Shown here: piece by piece, positions 34,276 to 43,151 of the stretch
How positions within the stretch are numbered: position 1 is the first letter of the stretch
Layout: every line of letters starts with the position of its first letter
From: Oscillospiraceae bacterium
Lineage (GTDB): Bacteria; Bacillota; Clostridia; Oscillospirales; Ruminococcaceae
Direction of reading: 5' to 3'
Length of the DNA: 64,000 bases
Assembly: GCA_017427265.1 (NCBI GenBank)
Contig: JAFRTG010000003.1
Span: forward strand, 20,808-84,807
Position numbers and translations under genes: made by a program
The notes under the pieces: model-generated
What the model saw: the letters and a program-made list of their open reading frames with translations, nothing else
What the model was told of the DNA's origin: nothing
Databases searched by the model: none

Positions 34276-34928
34276 ACCCCTCTGATCTTGACCGTGCGGA
34301 GATTCTGATGTATCTCGGCACGCCGTCGCTGACACCCGATCTGGATGCGGTGCTGGAGCAGTGCATCGAGTCGCTCTGCAAGGCCGCACAGCCCCGGACA
34401 ATCTACCGCGTGCTGCCCGTAACGCATACTGAAACCGGCGTCACGCTCGGCGGACTGCCGCTGCAGGGCAGAGATATTTCGCTGCACCTGACCGGCTGCA
34501 AAGAGGCCGTGCTGCTCGGCGCGACGCTTTCCGCACCGGTCGATGCGCTGATCCGGCGCGCTGAGGTCGCCGATATGACGCAGGCCGTCATGTACGATGC
34601 CGTGGCCGGTGCCGCCGTCGAGGCGGTCTGCAATCAGTTGGAAGCACAGATCCGGCAAAAGCATCCCTATCCGTATTACACGGCGCGTTTTTCCGCTGGC
34701 TACGGCGATTTTCCGATCACGCAGCAGGGTGATCTCGTCCGGCTGCTGGATGCGCCCCGCAAGATCGGCCTGACGGTCACGCCGCACCAGACCCTGCTGC
34801 CGATGAAATCCGTCACAGCCGTCATGGGCATGTCACACGAGCCGGTCAAGGATGCAAGACGCTTCTGCTGCGGGCAATCCTGTTCCGAATGCCCCTATCA
34901 CGAAACCTGTGCACATGCAAATCTGTAA
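34272..34928 (+). CDS. Stand-alone MetH reactivation (B12-dependent methionine synthase activation) protein
   Basis: A 218-residue protein resembling the SAM-binding C-terminal domain of cobalamin methionine synthase. FSAGYGDFPI matches the RxxxGY-type SAM site, and SVTAVMGMSHEP precedes a Cys-rich end (CCGQSCSECPYHETC) that could bind a metal or FeS cluster. Such domains remethylate oxidised cob(II)alamin. The metH gene downstream lacks this domain, so the two likely work together. It is coupled to metF by a four-base overlap. Confidence 0.85.
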   Translation: MNPSDLDRAEILMYLGTPSLTPDLDAVLEQCIESLCKAAQPRTIYRVLPVTHTETGVTLGGLPLQGRDISLHLTGCKEAVLLGATLSAPVDALIRRAEVADMTQAVMYDAVAGAAVEAVCNQLEAQIRQKHPYPYYTARFSAGYGDFPITQQGDLVRLLDAPRKIGLTVTPHQTLLPMKSVTAVMGMSHEPVKDARRFCCGQSCSECPYHETCAHANL

Positions 34929-34939
34929 AGGACAACATT

Positions 34940-35341
34940 ATGAAACAGGAACCGGAGCGAAACCGCAAACCGCGCAGGCTGCTGCGGCCGCTGCACAAAT
35001 CAGTCTATATCTACTATTTTCCGCTTGTGCTTGTCATGGGCTGGTTTACGTTTCAGCATTCCTGTGAAGATTATTATCACACGGCATGGCCCGCATGGAC
35101 TGTCGTTTTCATTTTTCCGCTGATTCTGCTCGGCATCACGGCGGGCGTACAGCTGGAAATGTATCTGCAGAAAACAATCGGCAAAAAAGCAGAGATGATG
35201 GTAGAGATTGTGCTCACTTTTCTGCTGATTGCAGCTTTCTTTGCAGCGTATCAGTATGTGATCGTCCCGCAGACCGGCGCGCCGCCGCTGACGCTCCGGA
35301 CGTTCCGGGACGTCATTCTGAAACGACTGCATCTGCGCTGA
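34940..35341 (+). CDS. Small membrane protein of unknown function
   Basis: A 133-residue protein with a basic N-terminus and three hydrophobic helices (about residues 23-41, 53-75 and 87-108). The start is ATG 34940 after AAAGGA. It lies between the reactivation protein and metH and is probably cotranscribed. No family was recognised, and a role in methionine metabolism is not shown. Confidence 0.7.
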   Translation: MKQEPERNRKPRRLLRPLHKSVYIYYFPLVLVMGWFTFQHSCEDYYHTAWPAWTVVFIFPLILLGITAGVQLEMYLQKTIGKKAEMMVEIVLTFLLIAAFFAAYQYVIVPQTGAPPLTLRTFRDVILKRLHLR

Positions 35342-35356
35342 AAAAAGGAGTTTTGC

Positions 35357-37714
35357 ATGGACTTTCGTACATTGCTTTTGAATGAATTTGTGTTTCTGGA
35401 CGGCGGCATGGGCAGCATGCTGCATCTGGCACCGGGCGAGCTGCCGGAACGGCTGAACCTCACCGAGCCGGAGCGCGTCGCGGCCGTCCACCGCGCCTAT
35501 GCAGAGGCCGGCTCACAGATCGTTTATACCAATACCTTCGGCGCAAACCCGCTGAAGCTCGCCGGCACCGGCGTCGATGCGGCGGAAAGCATCCGTGCAG
35601 CCGTCAAGCTCGCAAAGGCGGCCGTCGGCGAAGGCGTCTGCGCTGCACTGGATATCGGCCCGACGGGTCAGCTGCTCCCCCCTGCCGGTCAGATGACCTT
35701 TGAGGCTGCCTACGACTCCTTCCGCACCATGTGCGAAGCGGGCGCAGAAGCCGGCGCCGATCTCATCGTCATTGAAACGATGAGCGACCTGCTGGAAACC
35801 AAGGCCGCGCTGCTCGCAGCAAGGGAATCGACCGATCTGCCGGTGCTCGTCACGATGACCTTCACGGAAAACGGCAGAACCTTCACCGGCTGCCCGATCT
35901 CTGCGGCGGCCATGACACTTGAGGGTCTCGGCGCCGCAGCAATCGGCATCAACTGCTCGCTCGGTCCGAAGGAAATCCTGCCGATGATGCAGGAAATGGC
36001 CAAGTGGACTTCGCTGCCGCTGATTGCAAAGCCGAATGCCGGTCTGCCTGACCCGATCACAGGAGAATACTATCTGACGCCGGAGGATTTTGCGGAATAC
36101 ATGCCGCAGTTTGCCGATTGCGGCGTACAGTTCTTCGGCGGCTGCTGCGGCTCAACGCCGGAATTTATTGCGGCTGTCCGCAAAAGACTAAACAACATCC
36201 GCCGCGGCAGACGGGCGCTGCAGCGTCCGGCAGCACTTTGCTCCGGCACGCGCACCGTCCTGCTGGACATGCCCCGCGTCATCGGTGAGCGCATCAATCC
36301 CACCGGAAAAAAGCGCATGAAGCAGGCGCTGCTCGATCAGGATTTCGATTATCTGCGCGGAGAAGCCATCTCACAAACCGACGCAGGTGCGGATATTCTC
36401 GATGTCAACGTCGGTACGCCGGGCATCAATGAGGCAGAGGTGCTGCCGCAGGCCGTCAAGGCAATCCTCGAAGTCACCGACCTGCCGCTGCAGCTGGATT
36501 CCTCTGACCCCGCCGCGCTGGAAGCCGCACTCCGCATCTATCCGGGCAAGCCGATCGTCAACTCGGTCAACGGAAAGGCGGAATCGCTGGCGACCGTTCT
36601 GCCGCTTGTCAAGCATTACGGCGCTGCCATCGTCGGCCTGACGCTCGATGAAAACGGCATCCCGCAGTCCGCAGCGGAGCGCTTCCGCATCGGCAAAAAG
36701 ATTCTTGAACACGCGCAGAAGCTCGGCATCCCGAAGGAAGATGTCTTTCTGGATTGCCTGACGCTGACGGCCTCCACCGGCGAAAGCGGCCCCTCGGAGA
36801 CGCTGAATGCCGTACACCGCGTCCGCACGGAGCTTGGACTGCAAACAGTGCTCGGCGTCTCGAATATCAGCTTCGGTCTGCCGAACCGGCCGCTCATCAA
36901 CCGGAACTTTCTCAATATGGCGCTGACGAACGGCCTGACGCTGCCGATCATGAACCCAATGGCGGAAGGCATGATGGATACTGTCCGCGCCTACCGGATG
37001 CTCGCCGGCTTTGACCCGAACTGCGAAAAGTTTATCGCGGCCTATCAGGATACCGGTGCGCAGAACGCCGCGCCTGCCGCTCAGCCGGAGCATCTGACGC
37101 TCACTGACGCCGTCTGCCGCGGACTCCGGCAGGATGCCGCCCGTCTGACGCAGGCCGCACTGGAACAGCATGCTCCGCTTGAAATTGTCAATGAGATGCT
37201 GATTCCGGCACTGGATGCCGTCGGCGCGGATTACGAAGCGGGCAAGGTCTTTCTGCCGCAGCTGATTCAGGCTGCAACGGCCGCCCAGAGCGCATTCGGC
37301 GTCATCAAGCAGCACATGGTCTCACAGGAGGGCGACAGCGCCGATAAGGGCAAAATCATCGTTGCGACCGTGCAGGGCGACGTCCACGACATCGGAAAGA
37401 ACATTGTCCGGCTGCTGCTTGAAAATTACGGCTACGATGTTATCGACCTCGGCAAGGACGTTCCGCCGCAGAAAATCGTTGATACGGCAATCGCCAATCA
37501 GGTCAAGATGGTCGGCCTGTCCGCACTGATGACCACGACGGTCGGTGCCATGGCTGAGACCATCAAGCTGCTGCATCAGCAGTATCCGGAATGCAAAACC
37601 GTCGTCGGCGGCGCCGTGCTGACCGGCGACTATGCAGAAACGATCGGCGCGGACTGCTACGCCAAGGATGCCAAGGCAACCGTCGATTACGCCAAAACAG
37701 TCTTTGAAAACTGA
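35357..37714 (+). CDS. metH: Cobalamin-dependent methionine synthase lacking the activation domain
   Basis: A 785-residue enzyme that moves a methyl group from 5-methyl-THF to homocysteine through B12. The homocysteine/zinc domain (about 1-285) has a Cys in GINCSLGP and a pair in FFGGCCGSTPEF. The pterin domain (about 300-560) has ERINPTGKKRM and DVNVGTPG. The cap and B12 domains end with the cobalamin-ligand motif GDVHDIGKN. The roughly 350-residue reactivation domain of E. coli MetH is missing and appears as the separate gene at 34272. AAAAGGAG precedes the ATG. Confidence 0.93.
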   Translation: MDFRTLLLNEFVFLDGGMGSMLHLAPGELPERLNLTEPERVAAVHRAYAEAGSQIVYTNTFGANPLKLAGTGVDAAESIRAAVKLAKAAVGEGVCAALDIGPTGQLLPPAGQMTFEAAYDSFRTMCEAGAEAGADLIVIETMSDLLETKAALLAARESTDLPVLVTMTFTENGRTFTGCPISAAAMTLEGLGAAAIGINCSLGPKEILPMMQEMAKWTSLPLIAKPNAGLPDPITGEYYLTPEDFAEYMPQFADCGVQFFGGCCGSTPEFIAAVRKRLNNIRRGRRALQRPAALCSGTRTVLLDMPRVIGERINPTGKKRMKQALLDQDFDYLRGEAISQTDAGADILDVNVGTPGINEAEVLPQAVKAILEVTDLPLQLDSSDPAALEAALRIYPGKPIVNSVNGKAESLATVLPLVKHYGAAIVGLTLDENGIPQSAAERFRIGKKILEHAQKLGIPKEDVFLDCLTLTASTGESGPSETLNAVHRVRTELGLQTVLGVSNISFGLPNRPLINRNFLNMALTNGLTLPIMNPMAEGMMDTVRAYRMLAGFDPNCEKFIAAYQDTGAQNAAPAAQPEHLTLTDAVCRGLRQDAARLTQAALEQHAPLEIVNEMLIPALDAVGADYEAGKVFLPQLIQAATAAQSAFGVIKQHMVSQEGDSADKGKIIVATVQGDVHDIGKNIVRLLLENYGYDVIDLGKDVPPQKIVDTAIANQVKMVGLSALMTTTVGAMAETIKLLHQQYPECKTVVGGAVLTGDYAETIGADCYAKDAKATVDYAKTVFEN

Positions 37715-37732
37715 GTCATAACGGAGAATATC

Positions 37733-38539
37733 ATGTTTTATCACGCAAAAGAATACAATGTCGAAGTGCCGGGCGGAAATATGCTCTGCATTTCGTTCGG
37801 AAACGGCAAGCGGCCGCTGGTGGCTATCCCCGGACTCCGCCTGAGCGAGATGACCGGAACCGCCAAGGTTGCAGCGCTGTACTATAAAATCTTCGCACAG
37901 GATTATCAGGTCTATCTGTTCGACCGAAAGGATCAGCTTCTGCCCGGCTGCACGGTCGCGGATTTTGCGGAAGATATCGCAGCCGCCATGCAGAAGCTCA
38001 GCATCCGGGATGCCGATGTCATCGGTGTTTCACAGGGCGGCATGATCGCGCAGGAGCTTGCAATTTCGCATCCGGAGCTGGTGCGGAAGCTCGCGCTCGG
38101 CGTCACGCTGAGCCGGCCGAACGACACGGTCAGCAAGGCAGTCTCCGACTGGATCCGCATGGCAGAGCAGGGCGATATGGAAGGCGTCATCCGCGATTAT
38201 GCGGAGCGTGCAAGCTCTGAGAAAACGCTGCGCCGGAACAAGGCCTTTCTGCCGCTTGCCATGAAGCTGCAGAAGATGCTCACGCCGGAACGCTTCCTGC
38301 TACTTGCAAAGGCATGTCTCAGCTGCAATACCTACGACCGGCTTAATCAGATCAAATGTCCGGTGCTGGTGCTCGGCGGCGCCAAGGACAAGGTTGTCTC
38401 CGGCGAAGCCTCTGCGGAAATCGCGGAAAAGCTCGGCTGCCAATGCTATATCTATCCCGATCAGAGCCATGAGGCCTACAATGAGGCGAAAGACTTCAAT
38501 CAGCGGATCTACGATTTCTTTTCCGCAGACCCAACATAA
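37733..38539 (+). CDS. Alpha/beta hydrolase
   Basis: A 268-residue soluble hydrolase. The nucleophile elbow is GVSQGGMIAQELA, the acid is near CPVLVLGGAKDKVV, and the catalytic His is in PDQSHEAYNE. The fold and cap size fit esterase- or lactonase-like enzymes of central metabolism. The substrate is unknown. It is 18 bases after metH and 32 bases before dtd. Confidence 0.88.
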   Translation: MFYHAKEYNVEVPGGNMLCISFGNGKRPLVAIPGLRLSEMTGTAKVAALYYKIFAQDYQVYLFDRKDQLLPGCTVADFAEDIAAAMQKLSIRDADVIGVSQGGMIAQELAISHPELVRKLALGVTLSRPNDTVSKAVSDWIRMAEQGDMEGVIRDYAERASSEKTLRRNKAFLPLAMKLQKMLTPERFLLLAKACLSCNTYDRLNQIKCPVLVLGGAKDKVVSGEASAEIAEKLGCQCYIYPDQSHEAYNEAKDFNQRIYDFFSADPT

Positions 38540-38571
38540 CCCGACTATGATATCAAAACCGGAGGAAGCAT

Positions 38572-39039
38572 ATGCGCGCACTGATTCAGCGTGTCCGTCA
38601 CGCAAAAGTCACCGTAGAGGGACAGGTTACAGGCTCCATTGAGCAGGGCTTTCTGGTGCTGCTCGGCGTTACGGAAACCGATACGGAAGCAGAGGTCACA
38701 ATGCTGACCGACAAGCTCTTAAAGCTGCGGCTGTTCTCTGACGAGGACGGCAAGACAAACTGCAGCATTCAGGATGTAAACGGTTCGCTGCTTGTCATCT
38801 CGCAGTTTACGCTCTGCGCGGACTGCCGCAAGGGTACCCGTCCGAGCTTTTCCCATGCGGCAAAGCCCGATGAGGCCAACCGGCTCTATGAGCTGTTCCT
38901 TGCACAGTGCAGAGCCGTCGTACCGCACACAGACAGCGGCGTATTCGGCGCACACATGGATGTTGAACTGCTCAACGACGGGCCGTTCACCGTTCTGCTG
39001 GATACCGACGAGCTCAAAAAGCCGCGCAGTCATTCGTAA
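38572..39039 (+). CDS. dtd: D-aminoacyl-tRNA deacylase
   Basis: A 155-residue DTD that hydrolyses D-amino acids wrongly attached to tRNA. Signatures are MRALIQRV at the start, the SQFTLCADCRKGTRPSF motif (SQFTL region) and the cross-subunit GxxGAHMDVELLNDGPFT motif containing the Gly-cisPro partner residues of the family. CGGAGGAAGC precedes the ATG. The size is normal. Confidence 0.94.
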   Translation: MRALIQRVRHAKVTVEGQVTGSIEQGFLVLLGVTETDTEAEVTMLTDKLLKLRLFSDEDGKTNCSIQDVNGSLLVISQFTLCADCRKGTRPSFSHAAKPDEANRLYELFLAQCRAVVPHTDSGVFGAHMDVELLNDGPFTVLLDTDELKKPRSHS

Positions 39040-39051
39040 AGGAGCAGCACT

Positions 39052-39534
39052 ATGACGACGAATGAACTGATGGCGCTGGTTGACCGCTCTCTGTTTGCCG
39101 GGATCGGCTATACCGATGAACAGGGGCGGCAGAATATCCGCAATGTTTTCTGCGTCTGGCACCGCGGACTCGGCCGGCATCTGATTTCGACAAATACATC
39201 TTCCGCGCATGTGCAGAGCCTGATGCGGCAAAGCAGCGCATGTCTGTATTTTTCCGATCCGAAGGCCTTTGAGGGGCTTTGCCTGTACGGAAAAATCATG
39301 CTGCACTTCGAGCGGGAATACAAGGAGCTGCTCTGGAATCCCGGTGATGAGAAATACTATCCCGCCGGCATCGACGACCCGGATTACTGCATCATGGAAT
39401 TCATTGCGGATTCCGGCAGATACTACCGCTATGACGGCAAGGGCGAGCTCACACAGGACGAGCTGCTGAAATTTGACGAGGGGCGAACATTTGAGAACGG
39501 ATACGCGAAAACCGACGGCTCCCCTGCTGCATAA
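39052..39534 (+). CDS. Pyridoxamine 5'-phosphate oxidase family protein
   Basis: A 160-residue split-barrel FMN-binding-like protein. NVFCVWHRGLGRHLISTNTS, ACLYFSDPKAFEGLCLYGKI and YCIMEFIADSGRYY fit the HugZ/PNPOx-like fold. The exact substrate is unclear. It follows dtd by 12 bases with AAAGGAG upstream and ends just before a terminator. Confidence 0.82.
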   Translation: MTTNELMALVDRSLFAGIGYTDEQGRQNIRNVFCVWHRGLGRHLISTNTSSAHVQSLMRQSSACLYFSDPKAFEGLCLYGKIMLHFEREYKELLWNPGDEKYYPAGIDDPDYCIMEFIADSGRYYRYDGKGELTQDELLKFDEGRTFENGYAKTDGSPAA

Positions 39535-39540
39535 CACCCG

Positions 39541-39578
39541 AACGGAGCATATCCGGCGTGCGGATACGCTCCGTTTTT
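39541..39578 (+). terminator. Terminator after the alr-dtd region
   Basis: A 14-base-pair stem with one mismatch (39541-39555 with 39560-39574) followed by a T-run. Confidence 0.88.
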
Positions 39579-39663
39579 CGCCGCGCAGCATGTCCGCGCA
39601 CCGCGTACACCCGTATGCACAAAAAGTACAATTTAGAACGTGAAAGTTTGTGAACCCCGCCAG

Positions 39664-39692
39664 TTGATTTTTTCCGCAAAATCGGATATACT
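39664..39692 (+). promoter_or_regulatory. Promoter of aspartate kinase
   Basis: TTGATT (39664-39669), a 17-base spacer and TATACT (39687-39692). The leader to the ATG is only about 33 bases, too short for a lysine riboswitch. Confidence 0.75.
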
Positions 39693-39731
39693 ATTATCTG
39701 GAAAATGACACTGTGAAAGGATGCATATACT

Positions 39732-41105
39732 ATGTCTGAAAATCAGCTGAACAGCAAGGTCGTCAAATTCGGCGGAAGCAGTCTTGCCGACGCCGGCCAG
39801 TTTGAAAAGGTCAAGGCAATCATCACCGCCGATCCGGCGCGCCGCTACGTGGTGCCCTCTGCACCGGGCAAACGCTATTCCGATGATATCAAGATCACCG
39901 ATCTGCTGTATACCTGCCAGAAGCTCGCGGAAACCGGCAAGGATTTTTCCGAGCCGCTCTCCAAAATCCGCTCCCGTTATCTGGAAATCGCCAAGGCGCT
40001 CGGCCTGAGCTTTGACCCGACCGACGAGCTCGACCGCATCGCATACCGCCTGAAGGAAGGCGCAACCAAGGATTTCGCGGCAAGCCGCGGCGAATATCTG
40101 AACGGTATGCTGCTCGCAGATTACCTCGGCTTCCCGTTCATTGATGCAGCAGATGTCATCTGCTTCAATGAAAACGGCGTGCTGCAGATGACCGAAACCA
40201 TGATGCTCCTGCGTGAAAAGCTCACAGAGGTCGAAAACGCGGTCATTCCCGGCTTCTACGGCTCCGGCCCGAACGGTGAGATCATCACCTTCTCCCGCGG
40301 CGGCTCCGATATCACCGGTTCGCTGGTTGCAAGAGCAGTCCGCGCCGAAATATACGAGAACTGGACGGATGTTTCCGGCGTACTCGTTGCCGACCCGCGC
40401 ATCGTCAAGGATGCTGCTGTCATCAACACAATTACATATGAGGAGCTGCGTGAGCTCTCTTATATGGGCGCGACCGTTCTGCATGAGGATGCGATCTTCC
40501 CCGTCCGTGCAGCCGGCATCCCGATCAACATTCGCAACACGAATGATCCCTCCGCCCCCGGCACGCTGATCGTTGCCGGCGACAGTGCCGATTCCGATGC
40601 ACAGACCGGCTACACAATCACCGGTATTGCCGGAAAGAAGGGCTTCTGCGCGATCAATATTCAGAAAGCAATGATGAATGCAGAGCTTGGCTTCTGCCGC
40701 AAGGTGCTGACCGTTCTGGAGGAAATGAGCATCAACTTTGAGCATATGCCCTCCGGCATCGACACCATGTCGATCATTCTCGCAGAGGATGAAATCAAGG
40801 GCAGAGAAAAGACTGTGCTCTCCCGCATCCGCAAGGCCGTTGAACCGGATGTCTGCGAGCTGGAGCACGGAATCTCCCTGCTGGCTGTTGTGGGACGCGG
40901 TATGCGCAGAACCCGCGGTACGGCTGCACGTATCTTTGCTGCGCTTGCACATGCACGCATCAATGTCAAAATGATCGACCAGGGTTCCAGTGAGCTGAAC
41001 ATCATCATCGGCCTGCTGGACGGCGACTTTGAGGAAGCTGTCCGCCGAATCTATGCGATGTTCGTCAACAGCACACTGACTGACGACGATGCAGAGGAAG
41101 CATAA
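39732..41105 (+). CDS. lysC: Aspartate kinase
   Basis: A 457-residue kinase that makes aspartyl phosphate for lysine, threonine and methionine. The kinase domain opens with VVKFGGSSLADAGQF and contains SRGGSDITGSLVA. Two C-terminal ACT-type domains (about residues 310-457) include INIQKAMMNAELGFCRKV and INVKMIDQGSSELNII, giving feedback control. It is single-gene, with its own promoter and a terminator on the plus strand. Allosteric sensitivity cannot be read reliably. Confidence 0.94.
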   Translation: MSENQLNSKVVKFGGSSLADAGQFEKVKAIITADPARRYVVPSAPGKRYSDDIKITDLLYTCQKLAETGKDFSEPLSKIRSRYLEIAKALGLSFDPTDELDRIAYRLKEGATKDFAASRGEYLNGMLLADYLGFPFIDAADVICFNENGVLQMTETMMLLREKLTEVENAVIPGFYGSGPNGEIITFSRGGSDITGSLVARAVRAEIYENWTDVSGVLVADPRIVKDAAVINTITYEELRELSYMGATVLHEDAIFPVRAAGIPINIRNTNDPSAPGTLIVAGDSADSDAQTGYTITGIAGKKGFCAINIQKAMMNAELGFCRKVLTVLEEMSINFEHMPSGIDTMSIILAEDEIKGREKTVLSRIRKAVEPDVCELEHGISLLAVVGRGMRRTRGTAARIFAALAHARINVKMIDQGSSELNIIIGLLDGDFEEAVRRIYAMFVNSTLTDDDAEEA

Positions 41106-41160
41106 ACGGTATCTCTGACGGAATAACAGCAGGAACTTTGTCCCCATTATGAATACAAAA

Positions 41161-41192
41161 AAAGGCGCTGATTTCACCAGTCAGCGCCTTTT
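41161..41192 (+). terminator. Terminator of aspartate kinase gene
   Basis: A GC-rich stem (41162-41171 with 41181-41190) followed by T-rich sequence. Confidence 0.88.
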
Positions 41193-41212
41193 CTCTGCTC
41201 ATTCGGAAAAGC

Positions 41213-41244
41213 AAAAAAAATACCCCGTTCCACAGTGAACGGGG
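41213..41244 (-). terminator. Terminator of the minus-strand small RNA
   Basis: On the minus strand, stem 41244-41237 with 41230-41223, a six-base loop, then TA and eight T (41220-41213). Confidence 0.9.
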
Positions 41245-41416
41245 AAGTTCTCTCTGCAAAAACAGAGAATCCAGATTTACCATAAGCAGACATGCACCGA
41301 TATCTGCTCCTCTTGGGGGAGAGGTTTCTGTGTTTGGGGTTTAAGGGAAGGGATTGCGTGTGCTGCATCTTGGGGGAGAAGCAGCCGTTTTCTGCAATCC
41401 TGAAATCCGGTTTCCG
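41213..41416 (-). ncRNA. Candidate small RNA with two identical C-rich loops, family not recognised
   Basis: About 200 bases run from a near-consensus promoter (41423-41451) to an intrinsic terminator, both on the minus strand, with no plausible gene. Five hairpins are visible. The first is 41394-41400 with 41351-41357, enclosing GCTGC/GCAGC and a C-rich loop. The others are 41324-41309, 41306-41286, 41268-41251 and the terminator. The 12-base sequence TCTCCCCCAAGA occurs twice (41379-41368 and 41322-41311), each in a loop. C-rich loops that can pair with Shine-Dalgarno sequences are known in Firmicute regulatory RNAs such as RsaE/RoxS; this RNA was not assigned to a family. Confidence 0.65.
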
Positions 41417-41422
41417 TTATCT

Positions 41423-41451
41423 ATGATACCTGATTTCGCCTTTTTTTTCAA
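41423..41451 (-). promoter_or_regulatory. Promoter of the minus-strand small RNA
   Basis: On the minus strand, TTGAAA (41451-41446), a 17-base spacer and TATCAT (41428-41423), each one base from consensus. Confidence 0.75.
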
Positions 41452-41512
41452 TGATATATGATATTGAAATGCTGATCTATAATCCTGTCGCAAAATCTAA
41501 TGAGACAAAAGT

Positions 41513-41546
41513 GCAGCCGCTGTACACAATCGCACAGCGGCTGTCA
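41513..41546 (-). terminator. Terminator of glyS
   Basis: On the minus strand, a stem of about ten pairs built on AGCCGCTGT-type arms (41541-41532 with 41524-41515) directly after the glycyl-tRNA synthetase stop. Only a weak T-run follows. Confidence 0.65.
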
Positions 41547-41549
41547 TTT

Positions 41550-42944
41550 TTAATACTTGATCTTATCGTTCAGATAAGCAACCAGTTCCGTAATCGGAAT
41601 GCGAACCTGCTCCATCGTGTCGCGGTCGCGGACGGTCACGCAGTTGTCGCTCTCTGCGGTATCAAAATCATAGGTCACGCAGAACGGCGTACCGATTTCA
41701 TCCTCACGGCGATAGCGCTTGCCGATCGAACCGGTATCGTCGAAATCGACCATGAAGTGCTGCGAGAGCATATCGTAAACCTCGCGTGCCTTCTCGGAGA
41801 GCTTCTTGGAAAGCGGCAGCACGGCGCACTTGAACGGCGCAAGCATCGGGTGGAAGTGCATAACGGTACGCACATCCTCCTTGCCCTTGTCGTCGGTGCC
41901 GAGCACTTCGGTATCATAAGCCTCTGTCAGCACCGAGAGGAACAGTCTCTCAACACCGAGCGACGGCTCAATGACATACGGAATATAGCGCTCGTTGGTC
42001 TCCGGATCGAAGTAATCGAGTGTCTTGCCGGAGGTGTTGCTGTGCTGTGTGAGGTCGTAGTCGGTTCTGTCGGCCACGCCCCAGAGCTCGCCCCAGCCGA
42101 ACGGGAACAGATACTCAAAGTCCGTTGTTGCCTTGGAATAGAAGCAGAGCTCCTCGGCAGAGTGATCGCGCAGGCGGAGATTCTCCTCCTTCAGGCCGAT
42201 CTTCAGCAGGAAGTCCTTGCAGTAGCCGCGCCAGTACTGGAACCACTCCAGATCCGTGCCGGGCTTGCAGAAGAACTCAAGCTCCATCTGCTCGAACTCA
42301 CGCACGCGGAAGATAAAGTTGCCGGGCGTGATCTCATTGCGGAAGGATTTTCCGATCTGGCCGACGCCGAACGGAATCTTGCGGCGGGTCGTGCGCTGAA
42401 TATTCGCAAAGTTCACGAAGATGCCCTGTGCGGTTTCCGGACGGAGATACAGCTCGGATTTGCTGTCCTCGGTGACGCCCTGGAAGGTCTTGAACATCAG
42501 GTTGAACTGGCGGATATCGGTGAAATTCGCCTTGCCGCAGTTCGGACAGACGATACCCTTCTCCTTGATATAGTCAGTCATCTGCTGATTCGTCCAGCCG
42601 GCAACATTCGTGCCGTCAAAGTCCTCGATCAGATTGTCTGCGCGGTGACGGGTCTTGCACTCGCGGCAGTCCATCAGCGGATCCGAAAAGCCGCCGAGGT
42701 GACCGGAGGCAACCCATGTCTGCGGGTTCATGAGGATAGCGCTGTCCAGACCGACATTGTGCGGATTGGCCTGCACAAAGAAATGCCACCATGCCTTTTT
42801 GATATTGTTCTTCAGCTCAACACCGAGCGGACCGTAATCCCATGTATTTGCAAGGCCGCCGTAGATTTCAGAGCCTGCATATACAAAGCCGCGCCCCTGA
42901 CACAGTGCGACGAGCTGATCCATTTGCTTGTCCGTATTTTTCAT
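41550..42944 (-). CDS. glyS: Glycine--tRNA ligase, single-chain alpha2 type
   Basis: A 464-residue class II synthetase of the homodimeric type. Motif parts are [58 protein letters not shown] (motif 2) and a C-terminal anticodon domain with [21 protein letters not shown]. Zinc-ligand Cys are in CRECKTRH and CPNCGK. The start is ATG 42944 after AAAGGCGG; the frame upstream to 43025 overlaps the promoter. The leader is only about 27 bases, so no T-box control is visible. Confidence 0.95.
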   Translation of the reverse strand: MKNTDKQMDQLVALCQGRGFVYAGSEIYGGLANTWDYGPLGVELKNNIKKAWWHFFVQANPHNVGLDSAILMNPQTWVASGHLGGFSDPLMDCRECKTRHRADNLIEDFDGTNVAGWTNQQMTDYIKEKGIVCPNCGKANFTDIRQFNLMFKTFQGVTEDSKSELYLRPETAQGIFVNFANIQRTTRRKIPFGVGQIGKSFRNEITPGNFIFRVREFEQMELEFFCKPGTDLEWFQYWRGYCKDFLLKIGLKEENLRLRDHSAEELCFYSKATTDFEYLFPFGWGELWGVADRTDYDLTQHSNTSGKTLDYFDPETNERYIPYVIEPSLGVERLFLSVLTEAYDTEVLGTDDKGKEDVRTVMHFHPMLAPFKCAVLPLSKKLSEKAREVYDMLSQHFMVDFDDTGSIGKRYRREDEIGTPFCVTYDFDTAESDNCVTVRDRDTMEQVRIPITELVAYLNDKIKY

Positions 42945-42977
42945 GCGAAAACCGCCTTTCCATAATTTGCACCTTAT

Positions 42978-43006
42978 ATTATAAACGAGAAGCGGAAAAA
43001 AGTCAA
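42978..43006 (-). promoter_or_regulatory. Promoter of glyS
   Basis: On the minus strand, TTGACT (43006-43001), a 17-base spacer and TATAAT (42983-42978). Confidence 0.85.
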
Positions 43007-43048
43007 GTGTTATCCGCAAAAACATGCCTTGGCCGATCCCAAAAGATC

Positions 43049-43086
43049 AGCCCTCGGAGAATACCTGCAGCGCATTTTCCGAGGGC
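43049..43086 (-). terminator. Hairpin between the serine hydrolase gene and glyS
   Basis: A 12-13 base-pair stem (about 43050-43062 with 43073-43086) followed on the minus strand by TGATCTTTT. It is a likely terminator of the upstream TetR operon. Confidence 0.6.
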
Positions 43087-43151
43087 CTGTTGTGATTATT
43101 CAGTTCCAATGGGGGGATATACCGATTATGGGGTATTCCAGAATGCTGCGG

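Noticed and set aside
41174-41368. 64-codon minus-strand ORF in the small RNA region
   Set aside because: No ribosome site; it reads through hairpins and the terminator.
42900-43010. T-box riboswitch upstream of glyS
   Set aside because: The promoter lies only about 27 bases before the start codon, so there is no room for a T-box.
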